Positions 1 to 7,975 of a stretch of DNA of 42,485 bases are shown here, piece after piece; the first letter of the stretch is position 1, and every line of letters starts with the position of its first letter. The stretch is from the IMG/VR virus record IMGVR_UViG_3300009161_000089, positions 1 through 42,485 of that record; one strand, 5' to 3'. The notes beneath the pieces are model-generated. The model did no database searches and was not told the DNA's origin. It was given only the letters and a program-made list of their open reading frames with translations. The stretch is from a virus. Made by a program: the position numbers and the translations under genes.

Positions 1-889
1 ACTCTTCGGTGTCGATCTCAACCTGCATGGCCGCATCGGCGGCAATACGGGCAGAGTTCTCGCCGACAAGGGCGGTCGCGAGAGCGGCATCGCCGGCAGC
101 ACGGGCAGACTCTTCAGTATCAATCTCAACCTGCAGGGCCGCATCAGCGGCAATACGGGCAGAGGTCTCATCGCCAAGGCTGGTCGCGAGAGCGGCATCG
201 CCAGCGGCGCGGGCTGACTCTTCAGCATCGATCTCGATCTGGAGAGCGGCATCAGCGGCAACGCGGGCAGAAGTCTCGAGGCCGAGGGCTGAGCTTGCGC
301 CGGTTGAGAGGTTATTGACTACGTCAAGGAGGTAACCATCGGCATCCTGGAATGCTGAGACGATCTCGCTGAGGGAGTCAAGTGACTCGGGGGTAACGTT
401 CGAGAGCAGGCTGTTGATCTGGCCCTGCAGGTTGCTGTCGCCAGCAACGCGGGACGAGGCTTCGCTGTCAAGGTTCGTCTGTACAGCGGCATCGCCAGCA
501 GCGCGGGACGAGGCTTCGCTGCCGAGGCTGGTCGTGAGAGCTGCATCGCCAGCAGCGCGGGATGAGACTTCGCTGCCGAGACTGGTGCTGAGAGCGGCAT
601 CGCCAGCAACGCGGGATGAGGCCTCTGACGTCAGATTGGCCTGAACGCCGGCGTCACCAGCAATGCGGGATGAAACCTCGGAAGCCATTTCGCCGTCGAC
701 GTAGCCCTTCGTGGCCGCGTCATTATTGTTTACGGGCGTGGCAAGACCGAGCTTGTCCTGGCCGATGAGCTCAGCTACGATCTCGGTGCCTTTGCGGCTG
801 AGGACGTAACCGTCTGGAAGATTTGAGATATCAAGGAAGGTCTCGGTATCGCCGAGCCTGACCTTACGGGCATATGGTCTAAAAGTCAT
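1..889 (-). CDS. Fibre-like coiled repeat protein, paralogue 2 (5' part, runs off window)
   Basis: The reading frame opens with ATG at 889 (MTFRPYARKVRLGDTE) and stays open to base 1, so about 296 residues are visible and the stop lies outside. The first 70 residues closely match the start of the 1015-residue protein at 34723-37770. They are followed by tandem units of about 17-20 residues of the type (E)xSxRxAGDAALxTSLGxE, which have the regular pattern of trimeric coiled-coil fibre shafts. A non-repeat block (LLSNVTPESLDSLSEIVSAF and flanks, bases about 270-450) interrupts the repeats and also occurs twice in the other fibre. SD CAGGAG lies upstream. The likely role is a tail or head fibre; which structure it belongs to cannot be read. 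The N-terminal match suggests both paralogues attach to the same virion site. Confidence 0.8.
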   Translation of the reverse strand, partial: MTFRPYARKVRLGDTETFLDISNLPDGYVLSRKGTEIVAELIGQDKLGLATPVNNNDAATKGYVDGEMASEVSSRIAGDAGVQANLTSEASSRVAGDAALSTSLGSEVSSRAAGDAALTTSLGSEASSRAAGDAAVQTNLDSEASSRVAGDSNLQGQINSLLSNVTPESLDSLSEIVSAFQDADGYLLDVVNNLSTGASSALGLETSARVAADAALQIEIDAEESARAAGDAALATSLGDETSARIAADAALQVEIDTEESARAAGDAALATALVGENSARIAADAAMQVEIDTEE

Positions 890-935
890 TGTGACTCCTG
901 TATTAAAATCTTGCTTGCTTACCTATCTTGATTGA

Positions 936-963
936 CTTGCGATTTATATAGTATTATTAGCTG
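936..963 (-). promoter_or_regulatory. Putative phage promoter upstream of fibre paralogue 2
   Basis: On the minus strand this reads CTAATAATACTATATAAATC followed by GCAAG. It aligns with the leader of the other fibre (37818-37843) and with plus-strand leaders at 34259 and 41808. Its distance to the ATG at 889 leaves a 50-60 nt leader. The TATAAAT core resembles a -10 or a T4-type late promoter, but that is inference. Confidence 0.4.
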
Positions 964-975
964 ACGCCAAGCGCA

Positions 976-1620
976 TCAGACTATGTACCAGTTGCCGTTC
1001 CAGCTCTGTATTGAAATAGAGTGCCACTCCACAATCAGACTCTTGGATGCATCGCCGTCAATCGATCCAGTTACCGGAACAAGCACCACCTTATTGGTGC
1101 TGCCGTCTACCTTTTTGAGATTGAACATATAACCATTCACGTCTGGCGTGGGAATTTCCACAATTCTTTGCCCAGCAGAGGCGTCAATTAGAATGGTAAA
1201 GTCGTTAACGAAATCGATCACAGTATCCTGATCAGTAAAGCGTATTGAGTTGGTAGATGTGGCAGGGTTAACCCAGGTCATCTTGCCAGAAACAAAACCA
1301 AGTAGCCCGCCGTTAAAACCTGTATTTGCGGTTTGTAGCTTGCTTGCGTTAAGGCCGCTGCCCTGGTAAATCGGATTCTGAAATTCTATAATCTCGATCT
1401 TGCGCTTTACCTTCCACTTTACGTAAAGATCGCCAGCCGGCATTTCCAAATCGCGCAAAATTCTATTGGTTACCTCTCTAGAGTCAGAGTGGTACTCTGC
1501 GGCCTTGTAGACGTCAATGATCTGGCCGGGGCGGATTGGGATGACATCTAGTACCAGCAGATCGCTGCGGCTGATATTCTTTACCAAGAATTTTGGTACA
1601 ACCGGCTCTATCCTTGACAT
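976..1620 (-). CDS. Fibre-type virion protein with shared C-terminal domain
   Basis: The 214-residue protein starts at the ATG at 1620, which has SD GGAGGA 6-7 nt upstream; a TTG one codon earlier is less likely. The N-terminal half (residues 1-90) has no feature I recognise. The last 65 residues follow the same pattern as the end of the 1015-residue fibre: a (I/L)-x-P segment, a basic K-K pair, an I-D-G motif, and a final S-x-N-G-N-W-Y-I-V (fibre: SDGSNWFII). That ending is common in phage fibre and baseplate-associated tip domains. It lies directly upstream of fibre paralogue 2 in the same direction, which fits a fibre accessory or short fibre. Specific function is not established. Confidence 0.6.
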   Translation of the reverse strand: MSRIEPVVPKFLVKNISRSDLLVLDVIPIRPGQIIDVYKAAEYHSDSREVTNRILRDLEMPAGDLYVKWKVKRKIEIIEFQNPIYQGSGLNASKLQTANTGFNGGLLGFVSGKMTWVNPATSTNSIRFTDQDTVIDFVNDFTILIDASAGQRIVEIPTPDVNGYMFNLKKVDGSTNKVVLVPVTGSIDGDASKSLIVEWHSISIQSWNGNWYIV

Positions 1621-1685
1621 CAAGCTTCCTCCGGGCCTTGCGCGAACAGCCGAACAAACCCCGCGCGGGGCACTTATGCGGCCTA

Positions 1686-1711
1686 CTACCTATTACTACT
1701 TTAATTGATTC
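1686..1711 (+). promoter_or_regulatory. Possible promoter-like AT-rich leader
   Basis: The stretch CTATTACTACTTTAATTG, then GCAAGG at 1714, loosely follows the CTAA-AT-rich-GCAAG layout seen before 889, 34307, 37770 and 41870. It is the weakest of the five matches. If it is real, the ATG at 1712 would sit in the 5' leader and translation would start at 1757. Confidence 0.25.
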
Positions 1712-1756
1712 ATGCAAGGTTTTATGACAATCAGCACAAAAGAACATGGGGCGAAG

Positions 1757-2104
1757 ATGAGCAAAACTATTATAAAGAACATTTATGCACTTGCCAACCA
1801 GCTGGATCAGGCCGGTCTATTCCGCGCTGCAGCTCACATGGATGCGGCAGCCGACCTGATAATCCTCGCCGAACAGGAAGTGAAGAAATCGATCCACGTC
1901 ACATTCAAGCGGGAAAAGGGCATGGTTGTATGTGAGCTGACTGTCCACGAGATGGAGAACCCGAATGCAATGGGCCCTGCGATCAAGTTTGTTGGCCAAA
2001 ACGTAAAAGCGGCTCGCAGTGCGGCCGCTAGCAAAATCGAAGAGCTCAAGAAAGAGCACAGTGCCGGCGTTGTCGAGTCGTTCGAGGGCGGACTAGAGCC
2101 CTGA
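1757..2104 (+). CDS. Small helical protein with the shared LDxxG signature
   Basis: This is one of the few plus-strand genes here. I chose the ATG at 1757 (MSKTIIKNIYALANQLDQAG), which has GGGG five bases upstream, giving 115 residues. Upstream in-frame ATGs at 1712 and 1724 would add 15 or 11 residues; 1724 has a weaker AAGG. Residues 9-30 carry the signature LANQLDQAGLFRAAAHMD. The rest is a short beta-like segment (VTFKREKGMVVCELTVHEM) and a charged helix. The 3' end overlaps the convergent gene at 2093-2470 by 12 bases, and a hairpin terminator lies just beyond the stop. No enzymatic motif is visible and the function is unknown. Confidence 0.65.
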   Translation: MSKTIIKNIYALANQLDQAGLFRAAAHMDAAADLIILAEQEVKKSIHVTFKREKGMVVCELTVHEMENPNAMGPAIKFVGQNVKAARSAAASKIEELKKEHSAGVVESFEGGLEP

Positions 2105-2470
2105 CCCCTTCTTGCGCATAGGGCAGATCATCAGCGGAACGCAATTGCGTTCCGCTCTCTTTAGAGAGAGGTCAAGAGTAGCCAGCGCCCCATAATTGCT
2201 GGCACCGCTTACGGCCCAGTCCATGAATTCGGCGCCACCAACATAGGGACTGGCTGCATTTATCTCAAATGAAATAAAGCCCGCAAGATTTCCTATTATA
2301 ATGCACTCCTCGTCAAAATCGCGGTCGGCAATTGCGGCCACGCTAGAAGCGAGATCGATCAGGTTCGGCTCGTAAGCGCTATTCTTAAAAAAACACTGAA
2401 GAGCGTACACTACGACTTCTGCCCGATGCTCCACAGAGCCCCAACGCCAGGCAGCACTGGAATGTTTCAT
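2093..2470 (-). CDS. Hypothetical protein, last gene of the thyA-folA operon
   Basis: The 125-residue protein has an ATG that overlaps the folA stop as ATGA (2467-2470), so it is probably translated by coupling. I do not recognise a family. The sequence has a hydrophobic, glycine-rich centre (CIIIGNLAGFISFEINAASP) and a basic tail (MRKKGSGL). No transmembrane helix, HTH or nucleotide-binding motif stands out. Its position behind thyA and folA suggests, but does not prove, a role in nucleotide metabolism. Its 3' end carries the terminator of the facing plus-strand gene. Confidence 0.6.
   Translation of the reverse strand: MKHSSAAWRWGSVEHRAEVVVYALQCFFKNSAYEPNLIDLASSVAAIADRDFDEECIIIGNLAGFISFEINAASPYVGGAEFMDWAVSGASNYGALATLDLSLKRAERNCVPLMICPMRKKGSGL
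2134..2162 (+). terminator. Intrinsic terminator lying inside the convergent gene
   Basis: GCGGAACGCA-AT-TGCGTTCCGC is a perfect inverted repeat at 2134-2155, followed on the plus strand by TCTCTTT. It lies 30 bases after the stop of the 1757-2104 gene but within the coding sequence of the opposite-strand gene 2093-2470. The minus-strand side has no T tract, so it should act only on plus-strand transcripts. Confidence 0.6.
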
Positions 2471-2919
2471 CGTGGATTCCTCGCATATCTAACAATGTCA
2501 TATTCGTCAGTTGACCGTAATGTTTCCGTGGCATGAAACATGTGTTGAAAACAGGGGAAGCGCTTATCGCCGTCAACTTCTTGCTTGACGTGGGTAATCA
2601 ACAGCTCATCACAATAGAATAGAAACTGCGCATACACCTCAGAACCACCACACAGGAAAACAAAACCCGAATCCGAGTGCGCCTCTGATAAGCTGCCGAT
2701 CTCCATGGGTCCGGATGGCGATCTCGTCAGAATATATGTTTTTCTGCCAGGAAGGGGACGACCTATAGAGTCGTAGGTAGCGCGCCCCATGACGAGAGCG
2801 TGGCCCAAGGTCACAGACTTAAACCAGGCCAGGTCTTCTGGTAAATGCCACGGCAGGGAGTTGCCGCGACCAATTACGCTGTTCTCTGATACTGCGGCTA
2901 TTCCAATCAGCTTGCTCAT
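2467..2919 (-). CDS. folA: Dihydrofolate reductase
   Basis: This 150-residue DHFR reduces dihydrofolate to tetrahydrofolate with NADPH, regenerating the cofactor consumed by thymidylate synthase. Visible family features are the N-terminal strand and Met20-type loop (IGIAAVSENSVIGRGNSLPW), HLPEDLAWFK with the acidic active-site residue, the NADPH-binding MGRATYDSIGRPLPGR segment, and GGSEVYAQFL near residue 90. The length is near the bacterial norm (about 160). The start ATG overlaps the thyA stop as ATGA (2916-2919), and the stop overlaps the next start the same way, so the genes are coupled. Phages commonly carry this pair to boost dTMP supply. Confidence 0.95.
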   Translation of the reverse strand: MSKLIGIAAVSENSVIGRGNSLPWHLPEDLAWFKSVTLGHALVMGRATYDSIGRPLPGRKTYILTRSPSGPMEIGSLSEAHSDSGFVFLCGGSEVYAQFLFYCDELLITHVKQEVDGDKRFPCFQHMFHATETLRSTDEYDIVRYARNPR

Positions 2920-3773
2920 ATCGCCATCTCAACCTTTGGTAAATCGGGATGGTGTGAGTATCCCACCATCTCTACGTCAGAGTACTGCAGAGCAAGCAAG
3001 TCATCTAGAGTAGACAGCTGCCTGTTTATGCGAAATTCTGGCAGCGGCAGCGGATCTCGAGTGACTTGGATCCTTGCGTTATCCAGCTGGTTTTTATACA
3101 GGTGTACGTCAGAGCCTTGGAACACAAGCCGCCCGGGACGATACCCGGCCAAGTTGGCAAGCGCATGTAGCAGGAAGCCATATCCTGCGATATTTGTCGG
3201 GTTTCCTAAATAGAAATCATTAGACCGCATCTGGAAAGACAGATTCAGTCTGCCTCCAGCGATCTGAACTGCCCAGCTTACATGGCAGGGCGGCAGAGCT
3301 GCCTCTGTCAAGACCTGCTGCGGATTCCAGTAACTAACGAAATGGCGGCGGCTGGATGGATTTGTTTTTATTCCAGAGACAATTGCGGCCAGCTGGTCGT
3401 AGCCGGAGCCAGCGTGGCTGCCATTGAAATTACGTAGCTGCCAGCTGTAATTCTTTCCTGCGTCACCTTCTAGCAGGTGAGCAAGTCCTTTTGCATCCAG
3501 GAATTCGCGAGTAGTGTTGCCCCTCCAGATATTTATTTTTTTCTGCTCAAGGATCTTTGAGTCTGTTTGTCCTCTGAGAAACCACATCATCTCTTCAAAT
3601 GCAATGCGGAATGCAATGCGACGAGTGGTCAGAAGGGGGAAACCATCGTCCATATCGAATACCATTTGAGCACCAAAGATGCCCCTGGTTCCAATCCCTG
3701 TGCGATCATCTTCAATATCAAACCCTTCATCAAGAATCTGGCGCATTATTTTTAGATAGGAAGCTTCAGTCAT
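2916..3773 (-). CDS. thyA: Thymidylate synthase (ThyA type), divergent active site
   Basis: This 285-residue ThyA-family enzyme should methylate dUMP to dTMP using methylene-tetrahydrofolate. The start is the ATG at 3773 (MTEASYLKIM), which overlaps the upstream stop as ATGA; a longer frame to 3860 has an unrelated basic extension. Seen: DRTGIGTRGIFG (R24 region), SSRRHFVSYWNP, the catalytic LPPCH (C163), RSND (D186), PTNIAGYG with the uracil-binding Asn (N194), and SDVHLYKN (H224, Y226). Odd residues: after PCH the usual aromatic-aromatic-Gln is SWA, and the Gln before RS is Met. The retained Asn favours dUMP over dCMP. A dUMP hydroxymethylase, an enzyme of this fold in some phages, remains possible. 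Confidence 0.9.
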   Translation of the reverse strand: MTEASYLKIMRQILDEGFDIEDDRTGIGTRGIFGAQMVFDMDDGFPLLTTRRIAFRIAFEEMMWFLRGQTDSKILEQKKINIWRGNTTREFLDAKGLAHLLEGDAGKNYSWQLRNFNGSHAGSGYDQLAAIVSGIKTNPSSRRHFVSYWNPQQVLTEAALPPCHVSWAVQIAGGRLNLSFQMRSNDFYLGNPTNIAGYGFLLHALANLAGYRPGRLVFQGSDVHLYKNQLDNARIQVTRDPLPLPEFRINRQLSTLDDLLALQYSDVEMVGYSHHPDLPKVEMAI

Positions 3774-4126
3774 CTGTCGACCTCTAGTTTCAGAGTTACC
3801 TCTCCGTGGTGCCTTATTGCATGGATAACGATGCCTGCGTTTCCGACAATAGCCTCCCATATCTCCTGGGTTCTGTCGTGCGACACCCTGGAAAACTCAA
3901 AGGTGCCCCATTCTGAGCAGCTTCCCGAGCCCGTATGACACAGAAAAAGGGTGGCGCTCATTTTGCCATTGGGCAGGAAACCGAGAATATCCACCTGGCG
4001 ATTATTAAACCGATATGTGCCTGGGTGCACAATGGTATCGTACTCAGGTGGCTGTGCCAAGTATCCATCCGCAGGGCGCAATTCCGCTACGCAGCTCTTG
4101 CGAAACAACAAGTCAAATAAACCCAC
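3770..4126 (-). CDS. Hypothetical protein, first gene of the thyA operon (GTG start)
   Basis: The 118-residue protein starts at the GTG at 4126, preceded by AGGTGA. I recognise no family. The sequence reads as a small mixed alpha/beta protein: a hydrophobic basic N-terminus (GLFDLLFRKS), then beta-like segments with PPEYDTIVHPGTYRF, a Cys-containing TLFLCHTGSGSC, and a C-terminal alpha/beta part. The stop overlaps thyA as ATGA, so it heads a four-gene coupled unit that opens behind the capsid gene's terminator. Placement suggests co-expression with nucleotide synthesis; no function is assigned. Confidence 0.6.
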   Translation of the reverse strand: MGLFDLLFRKSCVAELRPADGYLAQPPEYDTIVHPGTYRFNNRQVDILGFLPNGKMSATLFLCHTGSGSCSEWGTFEFSRVSHDRTQEIWEAIVGNAGIVIHAIRHHGEVTLKLEVDR

Positions 4127-4240
4127 GCTTCACCTATGCGACCGTTCTGCAGGTTGCTGATCCAACACTTTGACGAAAAAAGTCATATATTGCACTTCAA
4201 TCGGTCGATGCGCATGGTCAACAGTAGCAGACAGCACAAT

Positions 4241-4270
4241 AAAAAAGAGGTCGCCCTGCGGCGACCCCTC
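4241..4270 (-). terminator. Intrinsic terminator after the major capsid gene
   Basis: The minus strand reads GAGGGGTCGCC-GCAG-GGCGACCTC followed by TTTTTT (4246 to 4241). It lies about 20 bases past the capsid stop at 4290. The strong stem plus six T residues make this a classic rho-independent terminator. It separates the capsid transcript from the thyA operon. Confidence 0.9.
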
Positions 4271-4289
4271 TTTCAGAACCAGGCTAGAT

Positions 4290-5294
4290 TCAGGACTTGC
4301 GGCCGACGGCGACGCCGCGGGCGTTGACGATGCCGATACCGATGGTCTCGAATACCGTCCAGCCGAGGCTGAGGCGATCCATCTTGTCGTTTGGCACGAC
4401 TTCGACGTTCTGGCGGATTGGCATGACGCCGACCATGTCGGGCTCAGCGCAACCGAAGACGCTGCCGAAAGGAACAAGCTTGCTGACGATGATGTCGGCG
4501 GTGAAGAGCTTGGCGTAGAGGCCGGTCTGGAGGATCTCGCGGTGCGTGACGGGGTCGACTTCAGCAGCCGAGGTACCACCCTGTGACGTCCAGAGCAGGA
4601 GGTCCTGGAAGTCGCGGATGTTCATGAAGAACTTGCTGGTGAGCAGGTCCCACTGATCAACTTCTGACTTGATCTCAACCATGTCAGCGCGCGAGATGCG
4701 GGCGCCGAGAACCTGAGCGGTGTTCTCACCACCGAGGGCGGCGTCGCTGGCGAAGTCGAGGGCGGCGAAGAAGTTCGCGTCCTCAGTGGCAGCGATCTCC
4801 TGCTTGGCCTTTTGGACCGTACGCTCGATGACGTTAAAGCGGCGCTGACGGGCCTCGCGGATGCGGACGAGTGGGTGGCAGGCGATGTCGAACTCTGGAA
4901 CGAATACACGGTCGCCACGGACGGGGCTCTCTGGAACGGCGCCGTTCGCCGAAATTACGAAAGCCGCAACGTCGATGTCGCGCTCATAGAGGGGGAGGAC
5001 GCCGGTGGCGAGCTCGTCAACAACGAGGCCGCGGCGAGCAACGCCCGAGTAATCAAGGTTGCGGCGGATTGGGAGCGCCATGGCCTGAGCAAGAGCGACC
5101 TTGCCGCCCTGGTCGAGGATGGCTTGGCGAACGAGCTCGTCGCGCTGTGACTCGGTGGTCGAAGGACGGCCAGCGGCAACAGCGTTGGAGGGCATACCCT
5201 CCTCGAGGACCTTGGCGATGCGAACGAGACTCTTCAGCGCGTCGCGGGTGGTAAGACCACCGAGCTCGCCTGAATTATCAAAAAGATTTGACAT
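4290..5294 (-). CDS. Major capsid protein (HK97-type fold likely)
   Basis: The 334-residue protein should be the main shell subunit. The supporting pattern is an N-terminal helical region (residues 1-60), then RRGLVVDELATGVLPLYERD, a P-domain-like stretch (VPEFDIACHPLVRI...RRFNVIERT), a long helix rich in K/E, and the ending GWTVFETIGIGIVNARGVAV, typical of large-phage capsid proteins. It has its own leader (190 bases), SD CGGAG six to seven bases before the ATG, and its own terminator, as expected for a very highly expressed gene. It follows the decoration-like gene and lies downstream of the protease/scaffold. The N-terminus has LVRIAKVLE, a possible processing site. No decisive search was possible. 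Confidence 0.8.
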   Translation of the reverse strand: MSNLFDNSGELGGLTTRDALKSLVRIAKVLEEGMPSNAVAAGRPSTTESQRDELVRQAILDQGGKVALAQAMALPIRRNLDYSGVARRGLVVDELATGVLPLYERDIDVAAFVISANGAVPESPVRGDRVFVPEFDIACHPLVRIREARQRRFNVIERTVQKAKQEIAATEDANFFAALDFASDAALGGENTAQVLGARISRADMVEIKSEVDQWDLLTSKFFMNIRDFQDLLLWTSQGGTSAAEVDPVTHREILQTGLYAKLFTADIIVSKLVPFGSVFGCAEPDMVGVMPIRQNVEVVPNDKMDRLSLGWTVFETIGIGIVNARGVAVGRKS

Positions 5295-5378
5295 TGTTTT
5301 CTCCGAAGTGAACTTAACTTACTCTTACTTGCACTTTGGGGACACGTAGTCACCAAAATTAATTACGCTAAACGCCTA

Positions 5379-5423
5379 CAGAATTAATAGGATGCGTATG
5401 ATAAGGGCTAGCAGAATTAATAG
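5379..5423 (-). promoter_or_regulatory. Directly repeated CTATTAATTCTG in the capsid gene leader
   Basis: The 12-mer CTATTAATTCTG occurs twice on the minus strand, at 5412-5423 and 5379-5390, 33 bases apart, between the upstream terminator and the capsid ATG. A repeated AT-rich element here suggests a tandem promoter or activator site. It shares the initial CTA-TTAAT character of the putative promoters elsewhere. Function is inferred from position only. Confidence 0.4.
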
Positions 5424-5426
5424 TGC

Positions 5427-5458
5427 GAAAAAAGAAAAGACCGCCGAAGCGGTCTTTT
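5427..5458 (-). terminator. Intrinsic terminator after the decoration-like gene
   Basis: On the minus strand AAAAGACCGC-TTCG-GCGGTCTTTT is followed by CTTTTTT. The stem has a UUCG-type loop. It lies 27 bases past the stop at 5485 and just ahead of the repeated leader elements of the capsid gene. Confidence 0.9.
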
Positions 5459-5484
5459 CAAGCAACTCCCGGGTCGCTATCAGG

Positions 5485-6156
5485 TCACAGGGCCTTGCCG
5501 GCGCCAGCTGAACCGAGGAACATGACCTTAACGCGATCAAACGTCTGGGTCGCGCCGGTCAGGTAGGCGGGGGTGGTGACGAGGCTCTGCGAGTGAGCGA
5601 ACTCAACAAAGATCGCGCAGCCTGAGCTGGCAACCTTGTTCGCGCAGCCGTTGTGAGCAAGCTTGCCCTTGTCCACGCCGCTGCCGAAGCCGACAACAAC
5701 GCCGGGGGTGAGGCCGCTGCTGGTCAGCACGCTGACAAAGTCGCTCGCCATCGAGTCGAGAGTGACCTCGTAGAGACCGGGCTTGTCCCAAAGGGTGACC
5801 TTGCCTGAAGCGGTAGCGGTGTGTGGGCCGAGTACGGCGCCAGCGCTGACAACGAGGCCGGTCTTGCCGCCGACGACAGTGCCGAGCATGGTGAAGTAGC
5901 CGGGACCAGTGCCCTCGTCCGCAAGAGCAACGAACTTCGCGCCGGACGTGGCGAGCTGCGCAACGGGGCGGGTGGCTGCCGCGTTGAGGTGGTAGCCGTC
6001 GAGAACGTCGGGGGCGGCGGTCTCGGTGCTGGTGTTGACGATGGGAGCGGTGCCGAGGGTCATGACCTCGCCACCCTTTAGGGCGGCGAGCTCGGTGTCG
6101 AGAGCATCAAAAATGCCAAGCGGCTGAATGCCGGGCTGAACAGGATATAGAGCCAT
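5485..6156 (-). CDS. Putative capsid decoration / head structural protein
   Basis: The 223-residue protein starts at the ATG at 6156 with SD TGAGGT. It is rich in Gly, Ala, Thr and Val with almost no long helix, consistent with a beta-sandwich surface protein. Segments such as GPGYFTMLGTVVGGKTGLVV, TLWDKPGLYEVTLDS and a Cys-Asn-Cys region (NGCANKVASSGCAIFVEF) give no enzymatic signature. It is immediately upstream of the capsid gene and has its own terminator, implying separate strong expression. Decoration or cement proteins usually sit here. The call rests on position and composition; a different structural role is possible. Confidence 0.5.
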   Translation of the reverse strand: MALYPVQPGIQPLGIFDALDTELAALKGGEVMTLGTAPIVNTSTETAAPDVLDGYHLNAAATRPVAQLATSGAKFVALADEGTGPGYFTMLGTVVGGKTGLVVSAGAVLGPHTATASGKVTLWDKPGLYEVTLDSMASDFVSVLTSSGLTPGVVVGFGSGVDKGKLAHNGCANKVASSGCAIFVEFAHSQSLVTTPAYLTGATQTFDRVKVMFLGSAGAGKAL

Positions 6157-6281
6157 TGTAATTACCTCACTTATTTAGTTTGGAGTGGCCAGACTGCGTC
6201 TTGACCCCTAAAACATCACTTATTACACCCTTTATTAGTTGTTGAGTGCAAAAATGTGATGCCACCTCTCTCGATAATCCC

Positions 6282-7937
6282 TCAGTTGCCTGCGAGTCTG
6301 TTTTGCCAGAGCTGCTCAAGATCATCCAGTTCTTCCCTGGTGGAAGCCTTCAAGATATCCTCTGTGACGTGCTTAGCCATATCAATGTGAAAGCCGATCC
6401 AGCGATTGCGTATCTTGCGAATCTTATCCATCGTCGACTCATCCCACTTACCGGTCTCTCGCACTCCCAGAAAGCCCTGAACTTCCTTTACGTGATCAGG
6501 ATTATTTACGTCGCTTTTTAGTTTCATAGGAAGGCCGAGCTCGGTCCTTACCCCATATCCAGTCGTGGCTCCAGATGAAATATCCTTCATCAACTGTGAT
6601 GCGCGCCCTTTCTGATCTTTTAATTGCGCACGAACAACATCAACCTGCGGACTAACGCTCGCAAGAAGTTCGTCCATCTCCCTTTCGAACTCTAGCACCG
6701 ATGCGTTGACGTCCGAAATGCGATTCCTGATCTTTGGAAATCCGAACCCTAGCGTATCTCGAGCCAGGGGCAGATCTAACTCGCTACCTACTTTCTGGAA
6801 GTTCGCAAACGCCTCGTCCAAAGCACCGTTAAACTCTGCGATACTCTCCATCGCAACACCTACGATAGCTGGGTCGAGCTGATCCCCTTTGCCAGCCTCG
6901 AGCCGCAGCTTATCTCTCGCAGCCCGTATGTCCTTTATTTTATCGCGCATAATCTCAAGGGACTCGCGAGCAACGGTAGCCTTGGCCTTTTTATCTGGAT
7001 CTGTTTGAGCACCTGGGTCGTATGAATCGGTAGAGAGCGCTGACGCGATATCTGCAGCAAGCTCGTCCAAATCTTTATCTATGTTGTCCTGCATAGTGGC
7101 AGTTAGAGCCGCACTGATTCCTGCTGTGACGGCGGATCCAACGCCAATTGCCGTCCACAATGGGGCCGTAGTCAGGCCAGCGGCAACTGCGCCGGCTCCG
7201 GCTGCTGCGCCTGCGCCACTGGTCGCCAGAGAAGCCCAATCACCGCTGCTGACGGAATCTATGACTGACCAGACACTTGCAACCAATCCCAGCGGGCCCA
7301 GGATTCGTCCGCCAAAGTCTTTTAGTTTTTTAAAGGCGCTGATAGATCTTTTCGCATCATATACGCCTGCCGCTGCTGAGGCAGCTGGCGGCGCGGCGGG
7401 TGGTGCCGTCATCGGCGGCGCGGGCGGCGCGTTCGGCGCGGGCGAAGTGACCGGCGCGGGCGGCGCCAGAAATTCTGGCAGCGCCGCGCCTCCAGGGGGG
7501 ACTTCTCCTAGATTAGGACTAGCTCGCCTTTGTAACACCGTAAGCAAATCCTGCGCGATTTTTCGCACAGCATCGGCTTCGTCATGTAGGTCGTGCGACT
7601 CGAGCGTCTCAGCAGTCTTCTCGAAGTCTAGCATTGCGTTCGCAACAAGACCCTGATAAGGGAAGGCGGAGGGGCGGCGGTTCAGGGCATTGAGAATCTG
7701 CTCGTGAACCTGCTCTGGATTTCCGACCATGCCCCCTAGGCCGTCGGACTCGGCAACGAATACCTCGCCCGGGTGAGCCTCCTCTACGATTGACTTTTCA
7801 TCGTTTTTGCGTGGGCGCTTTTCACGGATCGCCTTCTCTGTGTCGGCTGCAGCGGCAACGAGCTGCTGGCGTGCAGCGGCTCGCCTTTGTGCCAGATTTT
7901 TGGCAAACTCTTTTGCAATTTCATCAGCAATCGTCAT
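6282..7937 (-). CDS. Large internal/ejected virion protein with PG-binding-like C-terminus
   Basis: The 551-residue protein starts at the ATG at 7937 with SD GAGAGG. Order of parts: a basic coiled N-terminus; residues about 100-135 with a helical LESHDLHDEADAVRKIAQ resembling the shared signature; an Ala/Pro-rich linker (about 155-195); a long Gly/Ala hydrophobic region (about 210-285, with AAAGAGAVAAGLTTAPLWTA) that could insert in a membrane; helical rods; and near the end VQGFLGVRETGKWDESTMDK, matching the PG_binding_1 pattern (VQ..LG...TGKWD..T). Together these suggest a protein packaged in the virion and delivered into the envelope during infection. No catalytic residues are evident. Confidence 0.5.
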   Translation of the reverse strand: MTIADEIAKEFAKNLAQRRAAARQQLVAAAADTEKAIREKRPRKNDEKSIVEEAHPGEVFVAESDGLGGMVGNPEQVHEQILNALNRRPSAFPYQGLVANAMLDFEKTAETLESHDLHDEADAVRKIAQDLLTVLQRRASPNLGEVPPGGAALPEFLAPPAPVTSPAPNAPPAPPMTAPPAAPPAASAAAGVYDAKRSISAFKKLKDFGGRILGPLGLVASVWSVIDSVSSGDWASLATSGAGAAAGAGAVAAGLTTAPLWTAIGVGSAVTAGISAALTATMQDNIDKDLDELAADIASALSTDSYDPGAQTDPDKKAKATVARESLEIMRDKIKDIRAARDKLRLEAGKGDQLDPAIVGVAMESIAEFNGALDEAFANFQKVGSELDLPLARDTLGFGFPKIRNRISDVNASVLEFEREMDELLASVSPQVDVVRAQLKDQKGRASQLMKDISSGATTGYGVRTELGLPMKLKSDVNNPDHVKEVQGFLGVRETGKWDESTMDKIRKIRNRWIGFHIDMAKHVTEDILKASTREELDDLEQLWQNRLAGN

Positions 7938-7975
7938 CTGTACCTCTCCGCTAGCCTCTGTAGAGCATATCTTTA

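Noticed and set aside
9-644. Plus-strand Ala/Arg/Ser-rich frames opposite the fibre gene
   Set aside because: They are the reverse complement of the coiled repeats, so periodic composition keeps all frames open; they have no SD.
4130-4579. 149-residue minus-strand frame overlapping the capsid gene
   Set aside because: It is low-complexity Ser/Ala/Arg in the part that overlaps the capsid gene and lacks an SD; the frame ends in the gap with a 35-residue tail (ending ERSHR) whose coding status is doubtful.
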